A stretch of 64,000 nucleotides of DNA, taken from Oidiodendron maius Zn. Its lineage: Eukaryota > Ascomycota > Leotiomycetes > Myxotrichaceae. Under the pieces are notes generated by a model. The model had not been told where the DNA came from. It saw only the letters and a program-made list of their open reading frames with translations, and ran no database searches. The position numbers and the translations under genes are program-made. Positions within the stretch are counted from its first letter, which is position 1. Each line of letters begins with the position of its first letter. Below are positions 1 to 11,720 of the stretch, in pieces. Location of the stretch: NCBI GenBank assembly GCA_000827325.1, contig KN832884.1:532953-596952 (forward strand), in the 5' to 3' direction.

Positions 1-426
1 TTTTCTTCAGCAGTTTGCAACTGGCAAAGGAAAAATTGGGAGAAATATGAGGGTGCTCTAGGTTTCTCAGCAAGTTTCTTAAGAATTGTCTTCCGCGCTC
101 AAATCTCTCTGCCTCATCCTCCCAGTGATTCAAGGTGGGTGTTTCCCACTGAGAATTGTTCAATCCTCCAATGGTAGAAGATTACAATACATACCATCAG
201 AACTGATACTTGCCCCGCTCAATCGGAAAAGCTGGCTCCCAATCTGGATAGGAAAGACTCGTTCATGCGGCAGAAGGTGTGGAATATCTGTGTTGTACTT
301 GCGCGCCCGCTCAATTGCGGGATCGTACACCAGTCCAGGCGGGTCAGTCGATCGCTTCTCGTCTCCGGGATTCGATGTCGACCGCGCTGTCTTGACCGGT
401 CTGCTAGGGCCCGACGGAGTCGACAT
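1..426 (-). CDS. BTB/POZ domain protein, 3' end cut by window edge
   Basis: This is the 5' part of a gene that runs off the left edge of the window. Exon 1 is 426..195 and exon 2 starts at 55 and continues beyond base 1; the donor is GTATGT and the acceptor ends in CTAGAG. The start at 426 gives MSTPSGPSRP. An upstream in-frame ATG at 492 is possible but the extra residues look unlike the family. The spliced protein contains PHERVFPIQIGSQLFRLSG followed by ASISSDAPSYFSQFF, which I recognise as the entry of the fungal BTB/POZ (T1-like) domain used for protein-protein assembly. The specific partner or role is unknown. Only about 95 residues are visible, so the C-terminal half cannot be judged. 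Confidence 0.7.
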
Positions 427-3131
427 CTCGAAGACGATGCGGGAGCTTCGCCCCGCAGGTCGGTCGAACTCTGAGGCAAAGCTCGAGTGCAACCAGTCTC
501 GGAGGCCCTACTTCCTGACGTCAAATCTTTTTAATGTTTCAAATGGGCGCGCCTCTATTTGAATGCTACCCATAAGCTAGTCCACGTGATCCCCTTAACG
601 CTGCGCCACACACCAATCATGCATCCAATGGTAAGCTCACTCAAGACTCCTCATGCATGATCATCGGGGGTTGGTTCCTAAAGGGTAAGTGAGCGCGAAG
701 AACAGTGGTGTTTTGCCATTGCTGACGAGATCTGTTGTTGGCTGATTCGACTTGAGGTAACAGCTGAGGCTGAGATGTGCATAGAAGATTAACGCTGACA
801 AAACATAAGCGATGAGCTAGTCCCCATGTGTTAATCACGTGATAATGTTATCCACTCTGTCCCGTGACTTACGGCGTGCAAAAATAGGTGGCTCATTGTG
901 GTGCGTAACTTTATAATTGTACGTGGGATGGATGATTTCCATCATTCTTAAAGCATGGGTTCCAGAGGTGGCAGAATTTCTCTTGTTGAGCTTTCGGTGC
1001 AATCCTGCAATCCACTTTACACTATGGATTCACTACCAAGGGTCTAAAATAGACTTGTTTTGTTTTTGGAACCATTGGGTGAAATAAACTAAAGTACTGT
1101 AAATCAGAGATCTTGATAAATGATCATGTGGATGAACTCCATCTAAAATAAGGTAGGAAATCACCAGAAGTTGATTTATCTCATCGAATGAATTTTCTCG
1201 CTTAAGAACAAATTTACCAGACCATTAAGGCCTGCGACAAGCTTCAATTCTGAGAGGTAAATCAACGGAGCTCCTACTGCTCAGTAGTATACGAGGCATT
1301 ACATACATTAAGAGGCTTGTAACCAATTAAGCGGTGAAGAGCCATGACCCACTGCACGAAACCCCAACCTCAGTTATAAAAAAAAAAGTGGAAATGCCAA
1401 CACACCATTGGGGCAAAAGCATACAACAGTAGGAATTCGCTGATAGTCACCTACTCAACTACTAATCTACCGATCTGAGGCTTGTGTATGGCAGAGCGGA
1501 CGGGATGCCCAATGCTCCTCAGTCTGTGGTCGTATGTTACAGATAATTATTCAATTCAGTATATATACTAATTTTGCAACATTTGTGAAGAGTCCCCGCC
1601 CCGTAAGCTCCCATCATCTCCTTTAGTCTAAATCATAATAATTCAATGTAGAAGGCAAGATTCGGCGTTTTAATACATTCCAATATACCTTAGGTTGTGT
1701 TTATAATTCTGCGCTCAAAATGTTCCTTTGATTCAGGTTTTGCGACATCCGATAAATTAAAATTGATTTCGTCTACCCCGATTTGATTGCCAGACACTCA
1801 TCTGTAGATAATAAGCCATCTTTCCGGAAGGAGAGTAATGAAAGTGAATATATATTTCTGGAGCCGATCCTCCAAACACGCCCTATACGTGTTTTTTGGT
1901 TCTATTTTCCTTTCGGGGGAAGACCAGGCTCGCGTTACTTCCCTCATCCTCTTAGTGGACAATTTATAATTCGGCACATTTGAAAGAAAATTAATTAAAT
2001 GGAGTTAATCACCTCACTTGATCTTTACTCTTGCTGATAATATCTTGGGAATGCGTATAGGAAAGGTAGGAAGACCTTGTTCGTTTCTCTGTGGACTCGC
2101 TCTGATATGCGCCACTCTCTTAAACTCTCTAGGACGCTTTTATTAACAACAACCTATCATTCTCATTGACAAGAAAAGAACCCCCGTTCCCGCACCGCCA
2201 ATTGAGTTGGCCGGAGACTTCTCTCCATCTGACGTGAATGCCTCCGGCACCATATTTTGCGCTCCAGAGTGCAAAAACCATCCGCTCGCCGACCGTTTCA
2301 GATAGTCCAAAGACACTGATCACTAGAGGCACGATGTAGGTAAAAAGAGCATGCTGTATAGACCATGTGGGAACCCAACGCTAATTATATAGACCCGGAT
2401 ATATGTGCACGAAGACTACCTGCGGATTTCCTTTCACGAGCCTTTCGAGGAATAGCGGCTAGTGCACATTCATAACAACTGACAGTGAATAATTCCAGTT
2501 CTAGCTATACTCAGGCTACTCTTACTAAAATACACCCTATCGGATGGTCAGCCACCCCCCGAAACCCCGAGACTAATCATGACCAATCGTAACCATTAAC
2601 CCTAATCTTTGTGTCAAAAAGTCAGCGTAATATACTTCGAGATTTGGACCATAGCGGTGTTGATGCTATAAGAATATAACATAATGATTGGCCAAAATAT
2701 GGCTCAGTGAGGGGAAAGTTGGCCAGGATTTAGTTAAGGTTAGCCTGGATATAGCCGGACCCATAATTATTGATGAAATATACGTAGTAGGTACAGCGGA
2801 CTTTACCAATCGCCGGTTCTTTAGTCCGCGGATCGAGGATTAATATTCCTGACTTCCGGGATTTTGCATAACAAAAGGTGTGAATAATGAGTCATAGAAC
2901 AATGTATGCAACATAGCAGACATTACAACTCCTGTTCCTAGGCCGTCGATTGAAACTTATTGTTCCCAGTTCCTCCGTTAACTCCGACGGTAAGGTTTAT
3001 CATGGCCTATGACTGGTTGTGTGGAAACGATTCGTCTAATCGCCGAAACACCCAGGTTTTACTCGGGGTCGCACAGTGGAGGATACAAGCCAACTGGCGA
3101 AGAGGTTCAAACGCACAAAGACAGTTTTATG
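427..3131. other. gene-poor stretch
   Basis: Open frames here are short and unlike known families. The sequence is moderately AT-rich with many TA steps, and no RNA gene or clear repeat was seen. The short minus-strand frame at 2129-2332 has no recognisable domain. Confidence 0.5.
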
Positions 3132-3140
3132 TATAAAAGG
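3132..3140 (+). promoter_or_regulatory. TATA box of the aldo/keto reductase gene
   Basis: TATAAAAGG lies about 90 bp upstream of the ATG at 3230, followed by a pyrimidine-rich leader typical of fungal promoters. Confidence 0.5.
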
Positions 3141-3229
3141 AGGCGAGCCCCCTTCCTTCGATTTTCAGATCTTCGTCCTCCCCCCAAATTTCTTTCCAAT
3201 TCACCTTCTCTAACCCATCAGACGAGACG

Positions 3230-4384
3230 ATGGCTTTCCAACCAGCTCCACTACCCAAGTCCCTTTTGGGGTACCACCGGATTCTTGCCCCAACCGCAGG
3301 AGTCCGGGTTTCCCCGCTTTGTCTCGGGGCCATGAACTTTGGGAACGCTTGGGAAGGATTCTTGGGGAAATGCGACAAGAAAAACAGTTACGCGATGCTG
3401 GACTATTTTTATGAGAATGGCGGCAATTTCATCGATACGTCCAACAATTACCAGGGTGAGGAATCCGAGACTTGGATTGGAGAATGGATGGCCGAGCGGG
3501 GGAATAGAGATGAGCTAGTTCTGGCGACGAAGTTCACAACGTACTTTCCTGGCGCCGAAAAGTCCAAGAATATTGGGATCCGCTCGAACTTCCAGGGTAA
3601 TCATGCGAAGAGCTTGAAAGTAAGTATAGACGCCAGTCTGAAGAAGCTACAGACGGATTACATCGACTTGTTGTATATCCACTGGTGGGACTTTACAACT
3701 TCCATTCCTGAGATCATGAACTCGCTGCATCACCTGGTTGCCAGTGGAAAAGTGATCTATCTCGGCATCAGCGATACGCCGGCCTGGATCGTGAGCAAGG
3801 CAAACCAATACGCCAGGGACCATGCCCTAACTCAATTCAGTGTGTACCAGGGACACTGGAGCGCTGCCATGAGAGATTTCGAGCGAGACATTCTGCCGAT
3901 GTGTGAGTCCGAAGGAATGGCACTTGCACCATGGGGGGCTCTGGGAAGAGGACAATTCGCAACCAAGGAAGATTTGGAGAAGAAGGGCGATGAAGGAAGA
4001 AAGGCCGCCCAAACTGACGAGATCAAAGCTGTGTCTGCTGTCCTGGACTCGCTGGCAAAGAAGAAGAACACTCTGATCACCAGCATTGCGTTGGCATATG
4101 TTATGCATAAGGCGCCATACGTCTTTCCCATTGTTGGAGGGAGAAAAATCGAACATTTGAAAGGCAATATCGAAGGTCTTGGCGTGGAGCTGACTGACGA
4201 CGAGCTTGACGAGATTGATGCTGCCACGAAATTCAAGATTGGCTTCCCCATGAGTATGTTGTTCGAATTCTCTGGTGCAACGTACAATACCCGCATGAAC
4301 TTGAAGGATATTGCCCTCGCGGCTCCTGCAGGACATTTTGACATGGTGGAGAGGACGAGGCCACCGAAGCCGCATAAAGACTAA
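3230..4384 (+). CDS. aldo/keto reductase, aryl-alcohol dehydrogenase / norsolorinic acid reductase type
   Basis: A single-exon gene for a 384-residue NADPH-dependent aldo/keto reductase of the fungal aryl-alcohol dehydrogenase (AAD14, NorB/StcV) group, expected to reduce aromatic or other aldehydes and ketones in the cytosol. The catalytic tetrad is visible: Asp69 and Tyr74 in FIDTSNNYQ, Lys101 in LATKFT, and His151 in LLYIHWWD. The C-terminal cofactor-binding region FPIVGGRKIEHL is also present. Length matches the family (about 380 residues). A TATA box sits about 90 bp upstream. It is followed by a decayed membrane-protein gene, so it does not sit in an obvious operon-like pair. The substrate cannot be told from sequence. 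Homologues occur both in lignin-aromatic metabolism and in polyketide clusters. Confidence 0.93.
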   Translation: MAFQPAPLPKSLLGYHRILAPTAGVRVSPLCLGAMNFGNAWEGFLGKCDKKNSYAMLDYFYENGGNFIDTSNNYQGEESETWIGEWMAERGNRDELVLATKFTTYFPGAEKSKNIGIRSNFQGNHAKSLKVSIDASLKKLQTDYIDLLYIHWWDFTTSIPEIMNSLHHLVASGKVIYLGISDTPAWIVSKANQYARDHALTQFSVYQGHWSAAMRDFERDILPMCESEGMALAPWGALGRGQFATKEDLEKKGDEGRKAAQTDEIKAVSAVLDSLAKKKNTLITSIALAYVMHKAPYVFPIVGGRKIEHLKGNIEGLGVELTDDELDEIDAATKFKIGFPMSMLFEFSGATYNTRMNLKDIALAAPAGHFDMVERTRPPKPHKD

Positions 4385-4868
4385 ACCTTTCTCCACATAC
4401 AGGGGAATTAGTCAACTTCCAAGAAGGCGAGTTTAGGGAAGCCGTTTCACTGACCATATAGTCTGATCTGGATCACAGATTATCGGCTCATGATTAAAAA
4501 TATACGTATTCAGCACACTCCGTAGCCTAGATAACCATGGCCTAAATATCAGAGTATTATTACCACTCAATGAAGCAACAGTATATTCTCGTCCATCAGG
4601 CAGCAATCGCGGCCGTCTCATCCCTCCTATCTACAACACCATAACTCGAAGAGTATAGCGAGCCTCTACCGCTACCAGTTGGCTGATCTTGCCGCAGGGA
4701 TGGTTGTCCGTCTCCTTCCGTATACCCCCTTTATTTACCGCGGTATTAATCGACCCATCAGAGTGGGCCTTGTATCTAATTTCTAAATTTTTATCGACTA
4801 TATGACTTCACCATATATGTGGACTCATTATTTTTGCAATAACTTGTTCCTTCATTCTGTGGGTTCTC

Positions 4869-5582
4869 ATGGAGAACTTGTCCTGGCTCCGGAACAAAAC
4901 CGGAGCTATAGCCAGGAATGACCATGCGGCTGTCTCTGCACTCGTAAAGCTTCTGACAGAGTGCAGCTATTTGTTCCTGTGGCATTTAACATGGATCATA
5001 GTTAAACTTACGTGGTATGTTGACCTACGAACGTCACTCTACATAATTCTTTGTCTAGTTTGTGGGTCAGCACATCTTTCAGGGAGTCTCATGCGTCAAC
5101 TCCAGATCTGGAAAGAGAAGAAACCTGATATCGGCATTCTCATCTTAACCAGCATATTAATATTCATATACATGGCCATGATTATACCCAAATTTTACCA
5201 TAGTAAGTATCTATTTGGATGGAATACGGACATTTGGGACAGCATATCCCGCGACGCATCCAGGTATCGAACGAGGTATCGATCGTACTCCTCATCTTCT
5301 TATGCCAATTCTCCCCATCCGGCGAAAACAGATTTGCGGCTTTAATGCCCCAAATTCTGCCAAGCTTAAGGATTTAGACCAGGCGAGTGTGTTGATTACT
5401 GTTGCTCTGTGCTATGTCTGGCAGAACTGGGCAATGTGGATGAGGATGTCGAATGCGCAGATGATATGTGGAGTATTGAGCGGAGCATAGATCAGGAGAA
5501 TTCTCCGACTCAGCTTCTGATAAATCTATATTTGCCCGATTCATTAAAGATACAACCAAAGGCATTAAAGTCGAGCAAATAA
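4869..5582 (+). pseudogene. decayed or mis-spliced multi-pass membrane protein gene
   Basis: The frame from ATG 4869 encodes three hydrophobic stretches (around residues 33-50, 57-73 and 93-114) ending at PKFYH. A strong donor GTAAGTATC lies near 5202, and an acceptor CATCCAG near 5263 restores a frame with a fourth membrane stretch ending VALCYVWQNWAMW. After that the frame that looks coding (DEDVECADDMWSIERS, ending in a stop at 5582) is offset by one base. The change happens inside AATGTGGATG without room for an intron. I infer a small fungal membrane protein that has lost its frame, or a sequencing error. The family was not recognised. Confidence 0.4.
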
Positions 5583-6061
5583 GCGACAGTCGTTGCACCT
5601 GCTGCGTAGCTGGTGTATCTGGAGTTGAAGTAATTGAATTGAGTCAGTTAAGGACCATCTCTAAGTGTCAGGAACAGGGTTTTTCCACCCCTATCTCAGC
5701 AAGGGGCAGTAATTAGGAATTAAAATGAGAATTATTTGCTCAAAATATTTCAGTAACTGAACCATCGCAGACAAAATCTATAAATAAAAATAGAATGCTA
5801 GTCTGTCAAGTTTATTCAACTTGGCAGCCTACTTTGCTTTATCTGACATTAGAATGCTCATCTCCCAATAACTGTGTAATAAAATATACAAGCCCTCCTC
5901 CTTATCCTAGTAGATCGACTAGAAAGTCCTCGGGTTCAACAGTCTAATTTGGCAAATATGTACATATTTTATCTTTAAGTCCGTTTTCGAGACACGAATT
6001 CTCTGCTTTCCACTTTGCGAAATGCAACGCCATACAGTTCGTAGTTATATCACATCAATAC
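5583..6061. other. intergenic, AT-rich
   Basis: Nothing recognisable; this is the region between the decayed membrane gene and the 3' end of the xylanase gene. Confidence 0.5.
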
Positions 6062-6769
<708 letters not shown>

Positions 6770-6884
6770 GGCCACTGAATAATAAGCTACACCTAATCTT
6801 TTGTTTCCCCACATAGAAAGGGAAATCCTGTCTTATTTTATATTCATCGAGCTAGTTTCCAAACAACTCAGCCACTTTGCCAGC

Positions 6885-6890
6885 GGCTAA
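6885..6890 (+). promoter_or_regulatory. XlnR/Xyr1-like site (GGCTAA)
   Basis: GGCTAA about 115 bp upstream of the xylanase ATG matches the GGCTAR core bound by the xylanolytic activator XlnR/Xyr1. This is a motif match only. Confidence 0.4.
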
Positions 6891-6906
6891 TTTAAAGTAG
6901 CATAAT

Positions 6907-6917
6907 CCGGGGCGGGG
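6907..6917 (+). promoter_or_regulatory. overlapping CreA-like sites
   Basis: CCGGGGCGGGG contains two overlapping matches to the CreA/Cre1 repressor consensus SYGGRG, about 140 bp upstream of the xylanase start. Paired CreA sites are typical of glucose-repressed hydrolase genes. Confidence 0.45.
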
Positions 6918-7089
6918 TGAGGGTCGACATGATCACCTTGTATTAATATGAAATGGGTATGGCGCGTATAATTTCATTTCCGGCATTCAAGCTATTACTT
7001 GATTCTTCTAACGGATCTAATTATCCGGAAAATTGATTGGGCATCAAGTTGCGAGAAACAGAATATGCTGCCTCATGGAGTTTGCTGGT

Positions 7090-7096
7090 TTTAGCC
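7090..7096 (-). promoter_or_regulatory. XlnR/Xyr1-like site (GGCTAAA)
   Basis: The full GGCTAAA consensus, oriented with the xylanase gene and about 320 bp upstream of its ATG. Confidence 0.45.
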
Positions 7097-8053
7097 ATTT
7101 GGATTGGGCCCACAGAATTTCTCACCAGTGTCGCAACTTTAATCCCCTGACGAAGTGCATGATAGCAAGATAATAATGAGTTTCGCTCAAATAATTTATC
7201 CAGCGACTATGACTTTCGCATTTACCCGCAGAAACTGTCCTCCAATGAGTTCGTTCCACACATCCAGGCTATGCCGGTTGCGTGATCTGTTTTTAAGGCG
7301 TGGTGCTCCTGAATTTCCCTGCATTTTGTATAACTCCATTCCATGAAAGCACTTGTATGTGATTTTTTACACTTTCGCATTATTTCACAACAAAAGGTCC
7401 GAAATAGACATTGGGTGCTATCGTTGGCCCGTATATAAATAATACATATCAAGACTCAGGCACACAGTACGACAGTGTTAGATTTGATAGGCGCTCACAA
7501 CACTATACTTTGACTATGACTTCGATGGCTTTCGGTGGCTTTGGTGGCTTTCTTGGCTCAAACAAATGCCGTGTTGTTTTCTTGTTTCCCTGGGCGGGGA
7601 ACCATCGCATTGTCACCAAGGTGTGCCTAATGACTGACCAGAGGACAACAGTGCCGAAGCTCTACACACCAAGTACTCCATACACTCATCTATTAGAGTC
7701 TGGGTAACTTATGGACCAAGCCTGTTCACAATGCGTAATAAGTTGACAAGAGTCTGAACGCTTCTGTGTGTCTGCCGGTGTGGCAAATGGCTATATGAGA
7801 CTCTTATTGCCGGTCTAGCTCATGAAATTTGCATATCAGAGCCTCATGTGTCTGCCACAGTGCATTTACGTCTTTAGCCCGGGTACTGGGTAAAATCGTA
7901 GCCGCGCGAATCTAAGCAATGCTGACGAGACATGTCGAGAGAGGTATCCGGACCATCATGATAATGGAAAGAATTCTTAGCAAAGATACAGATATCAGAC
8001 GCTTTCTTATTTAATACTTAGAGCCTGTGTAGATATACCTTCGTGATATGCGC
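7097..8053. other. intergenic between xylanase and methyltransferase
   Basis: Nothing firmly recognisable. A plus-strand frame at 7411-7707 has no domain, and its phenylalanine/glycine-rich part is not convincing as a gene. Confidence 0.4.
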
Positions 8054-9303
8054 TCACCTCCTAGCGATGACGATGCAACCTCTAATGATGCCTGTCCTGG
8101 CCCACCACTTGAAAACTTTTCCAGCCACTTTATATCGACCAGCGCCAAGTCCAATAATCTTAAGCTCCCCATCTCTCCTCTCTATAAATGAAGCAATACC
8201 TGAAAACACGTGTTCCGATATATCACGAATATCAATCTTGCTACTGTCGTAGCCAGCAGCGACTAACTGACTTTTGTATTGAGCGACCGTAAGGAAATTT
8301 GAAAATGGCGTTCCTGTAAACCGCGAAACTATTCGAAGGAGGATGAGATCCCAAATAGATGGCTTGTCGGAGAGGAGCAGGTCAAATGCCATTATTGAAG
8401 CATGCAATTCTTTGAAGGCGTAACTAAAGATGTGTTCCCTGGATGGGATAAAATGATACAGAGTGTCAAGTGCTAGAACCCAGGTCGTGTACTTAAGAGA
8501 TGAAGTTGCAAACTCGATGCCTTGCTCTGTCTGGGGATTTTGCATTACTTCGTGGATATCTTTGCTCCAAAATTGGGGTGTTGCAGCGTCTGCACAGTAT
8601 AATCGAATTTTAGTTTTGTCAAGATCATGGTTTGAGTACAGACGACTGCATGCAAATTCATACTGAGGGCGAGAGATTGTCATGCCAACATAAGCGTCGA
8701 AAATACGGCGTGGCTGATGATCGACCTTGTCTACATTTCGCCGAGACGTTCTCTTCATCCGTTGAGTCAGATATATACTCTGATCGCCACAGCCAAACCC
8801 AAGGTCAACAAGCTTCAAGGGCGTATCATTCGATAAATCAGTTGGCGGTACGCCTTCACGGCCAAGTATCCCTGCGGAGACCAGGAGCTCATTCAACAGT
8901 GCGCAGCAAGCAGCCGGGAAATCTGACGTATCCTGGATTACAATTAGTAAAGCTCAATTCTAAGTCCTAAGATATGCTTTACTTTCCAGTACCCCATATT
9001 CATCCACAGGGTCTTGGGGGGCATGTCGATATTAAGAATTCCATGATCAAGTCGATATAGGGCGTGATCGGTTTCATCCTTCTGGACAAACAGACAACGC
9101 GCGGCAAATTTTAATATATATACCAGAATTGGGACCAGAACGATTCCAGATACACATCCAGCAATATAGACATGCACAGGACTCAGCTTGCTCACCTCAA
9201 GCAAGTGGCTTAACCTGCTCAGGCCAACGAGAAGTAGCAAGGGTGTTGCGACGTAGATAGCAAGAACTAACAAAAAATCGATGGCCAATTGACTAATAAA
9301 CAT
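8054..9303 (-). CDS. SAM-dependent methyltransferase with N-terminal membrane anchor
   Basis: Exons 9303..8983 and 8932..8054 (intron of 50 bp, GTAAAG to TCCAG, with a CTAAT branch signal) encode 399 residues. The first about 70 residues hold two hydrophobic helices (roughly 7-27 and 45-66), so the enzyme should sit on a membrane. A class I methyltransferase fold follows: motif I LKLVDLGFGCG at about 146-156, then the YVGMTISRPQYEFA segment, which resembles sterol and cyclopropane-fatty-acid methyltransferases, and LALDTLYHF as the motif IV region. The preceding LWMNMGYWK block is typical of lipid or sterol methyltransferase relatives. It is transcribed divergently from an FAD oxidase. A lipid-like or terpenoid-like substrate is my inference. 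Confidence 0.85.
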
Positions 9304-9886
9304 TGTGCTGCATGCCCAATGGAAGACCGCTCTTTGGCTAATTTATAAGCACCTGGCGATGGTAAATCCTTGATGGTTGATAATAAGTCACAAAACCTCG
9401 CCTATCGGTCTGTTGCTACAGTACAGTATTAATAGTATGACGTAACCTCGACTGTCTCTGTCACAGTACTGCATACGTGTATTGAGCGAATCATGTGTTC
9501 TTGTATTAGCTGACCTGTAAACCCCCCTTTTATCTGCTCCGAAAGGTCCGCAGCACTAATTTTACGGTTGCGTGGATACACCTATTGTGCAGCAATTTCA
9601 TAACTTAAAGTCCAAAAAATCAACACTAGGTCCCGAAAGGGTACCTGACCAGCCGAAAAGAGTAATCAATATCCTGGTATGTTGATTTTACATAATCGGT
9701 GGTATGTGCGTCACCAGCGTCACCAAGCGTGTATCACCAGCGGTTTCAACAAAACTTTGTCGTCATGCGATCCTCACAAGTTCAATTCCCATTCCAGCCA
9801 TATAATCTGCGGATTCTCCGTGTACGTACAGCTTTGTACAACCTTGCCGCTGCCTTGCGTTGCTGTCCGCCCTCACTACCTTCAGT
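9304..9886. promoter_or_regulatory. shared promoter region of methyltransferase and FAD oxidase
   Basis: About 580 bp separate the two divergent start codons. It contains no gene. A direct repeat-like ACAGTA...GTAACCTCGACTG block occurs around 9418-9470, but no binding site can be named with confidence. Confidence 0.45.
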
Positions 9887-11374
9887 ATGGGGGCGGTATT
9901 CGGGCCCAGATACCGAGTGGCGGTCGTCGGCTCTGGTATGGCGGGCCTAGTAACAGCATACCTCTTAAACCAGGACCGTGAACAGCGATATGAGGTGGAG
10001 GTTTTTGAAATTGTAAGGACTCGAGCAAATTTTTTAGCAGCTTTGGATTATTTCTAACTCGATACTTAGGGCGAGCAACTTTCCCTCGACTCCAGCTCGC
10101 TGTCTGTTTCTAATTCCGAAACTGGAAGCACAGATCGAATTGATCTTCCAATGCGAGCCTTCGCTGGAGGTTTCTATAACAATCTGAGAGCAATGTATGA
10201 TTTCCTGGATGTTAGATACCAGCCGCAACGTTTTTTATTTGGGTTTTCGAGCATTGCATCAAAGCTTAATTGCAGCTCTCCAAAGAGTCCAGATCGTTTG
10301 CATTTCGTCCACTCTTCCAACAACCACATTCTCTTTCCAATGAAGCCTGAGAATTCCACTGTCGCCAACCACATTTTGGAGATTGCTTACTTGATTGTAT
10401 GGTACGCATGGTTCACGATATGCTGCTTCTGCGTGCCACCAACACCCGCCACACCGACCGTACCATGCGAATCTTTGAGAGAGTATATTCAAAGAATACA
10501 CCTGCCTACATATTTCGTCTCACGATATCTACTACCATTATTTTCCAGCGTTGCGACATGTCCCCATGAGGCTCTCTTCGAATTTCCTGCGCATGACCTT
10601 ATCGATTATAAGAAGAGGACAAACTGGGATCGGCATTATACCGTCTTTGGTGGCGTCAATGAGGTACAGAGGAAGTTATCCAAGGGCTTGCAGATTCGAA
10701 AATCAGCCAGAGTTATTTCAGTGGAACCTCAGGCACAAGGAATAAAAGTACGCTGGGAAAATGCACTCCGGAATCCAGGGTCAGGGTCGTCAGAAGCTAC
10801 ATTTGACAGGGTCGTGTTGGCAGTCCCACCAAACGTTGTACAGGCAATTTTCTCTCCTTTGAAATCGCAAATGGCGCAAATACCAACAATTTCCGTTCAA
10901 AGCGTCGTCCATACCGACGAGACTACGATTGGAAGGCTTTCCGGCGCTGATATCCTTCACTCATTGAACACGAAGGCTTTGATGAAAAGCTCTGACGCGC
11001 AGATTATATATCTGCGTACCTTCGCAGAGGGTAAAGCCCAAACGGAGTCAATCCATGTCCAGCCATCCGGCATGCTAGTCACAACGTGCCCGGTGACCGC
11101 CATTAATCCTGCCAAAACAACACAGACCTCTACCTTCACACGTGTGCTGCGCACCCCGGAAAGCAGGCAAATAGTTGCAGGCATCTTCAATTACTCATCA
11201 TCTGCACCCGAATTGCACCAGAAGAAGCAGACGGCTCAATGGAGAAACGGAGATGAAGGAGTCTGGTTAGTAGGAGGATGGTGTTGGGATGGAATGGTCT
11301 TACTAGAAGGATGTATTGTGTCATCTATGACAGTTGCGAATGCATTCGGTGTTGAGATACCCTGGGGACATTAG
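9887..11374 (+). CDS. FAD/NAD(P)-binding amine-oxidase-like oxidoreductase
   Basis: Exons 9887..10012 and 10070..11374 (57-bp intron, GTAAGG to CTTAG) encode 476 residues. The start at the ATG 9887 is chosen because upstream in-frame codons lack an ATG. The N-terminus shows the dinucleotide-binding GSGMAG (Gly15 to Gly20) in RVAVVGSGMAGLVTAYLL. The C-terminus has VWLVGGWCWDGMVLLEGC, the usual second FAD contact of flavin amine oxidases. Overall it resembles the predicted NAD/FAD-binding proteins (COG2907-like) that are often encoded beside cyclopropane-fatty-acid-synthase-like methyltransferases in bacteria and fungi. That fits the divergent methyltransferase next door. The substrate is unknown. 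Confidence 0.85.
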
Positions 11375-11720
11375 AAGTCATGATGTTGCATTGTCCATAT
11401 TTCATCATATAGGGTCCTAATATTCCCTCAATAATATTATCAGCCTTTCCTATCCATGTAAACCCCAATTTAAAGTAGGGAAAACAAATATCTAGTTGAT
11501 CTCTCGTGAACGTGTGTTGGATATGTTCGAAGGTTTCTAGCCGAGGATGCGACGCAACTTAAGCTTAATTCCTCGGCCAAATCTTCAAAAATGGCCCTTA
11601 CATCACGTCTGTTGAACCACGATAACTATCACAAGTCCTATTTTATTTACGTTCCTCGCTGTTCATATTTACAAGGAGCCCATAGATTTCAAGGTTCTGC
11701 TCAGGTATCGAAGAAACGCT
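11375..11720. other. convergent 3' region
   Basis: A 346-bp gap between two convergent genes; only AT-rich 3' flank sequence was seen. Confidence 0.5.

Noticed and set aside
86-562. 158-residue plus-strand frame at the left edge
   Set aside because: It is the antisense shadow of the BTB/POZ gene, whose minus-strand reading has clear domain sequence.
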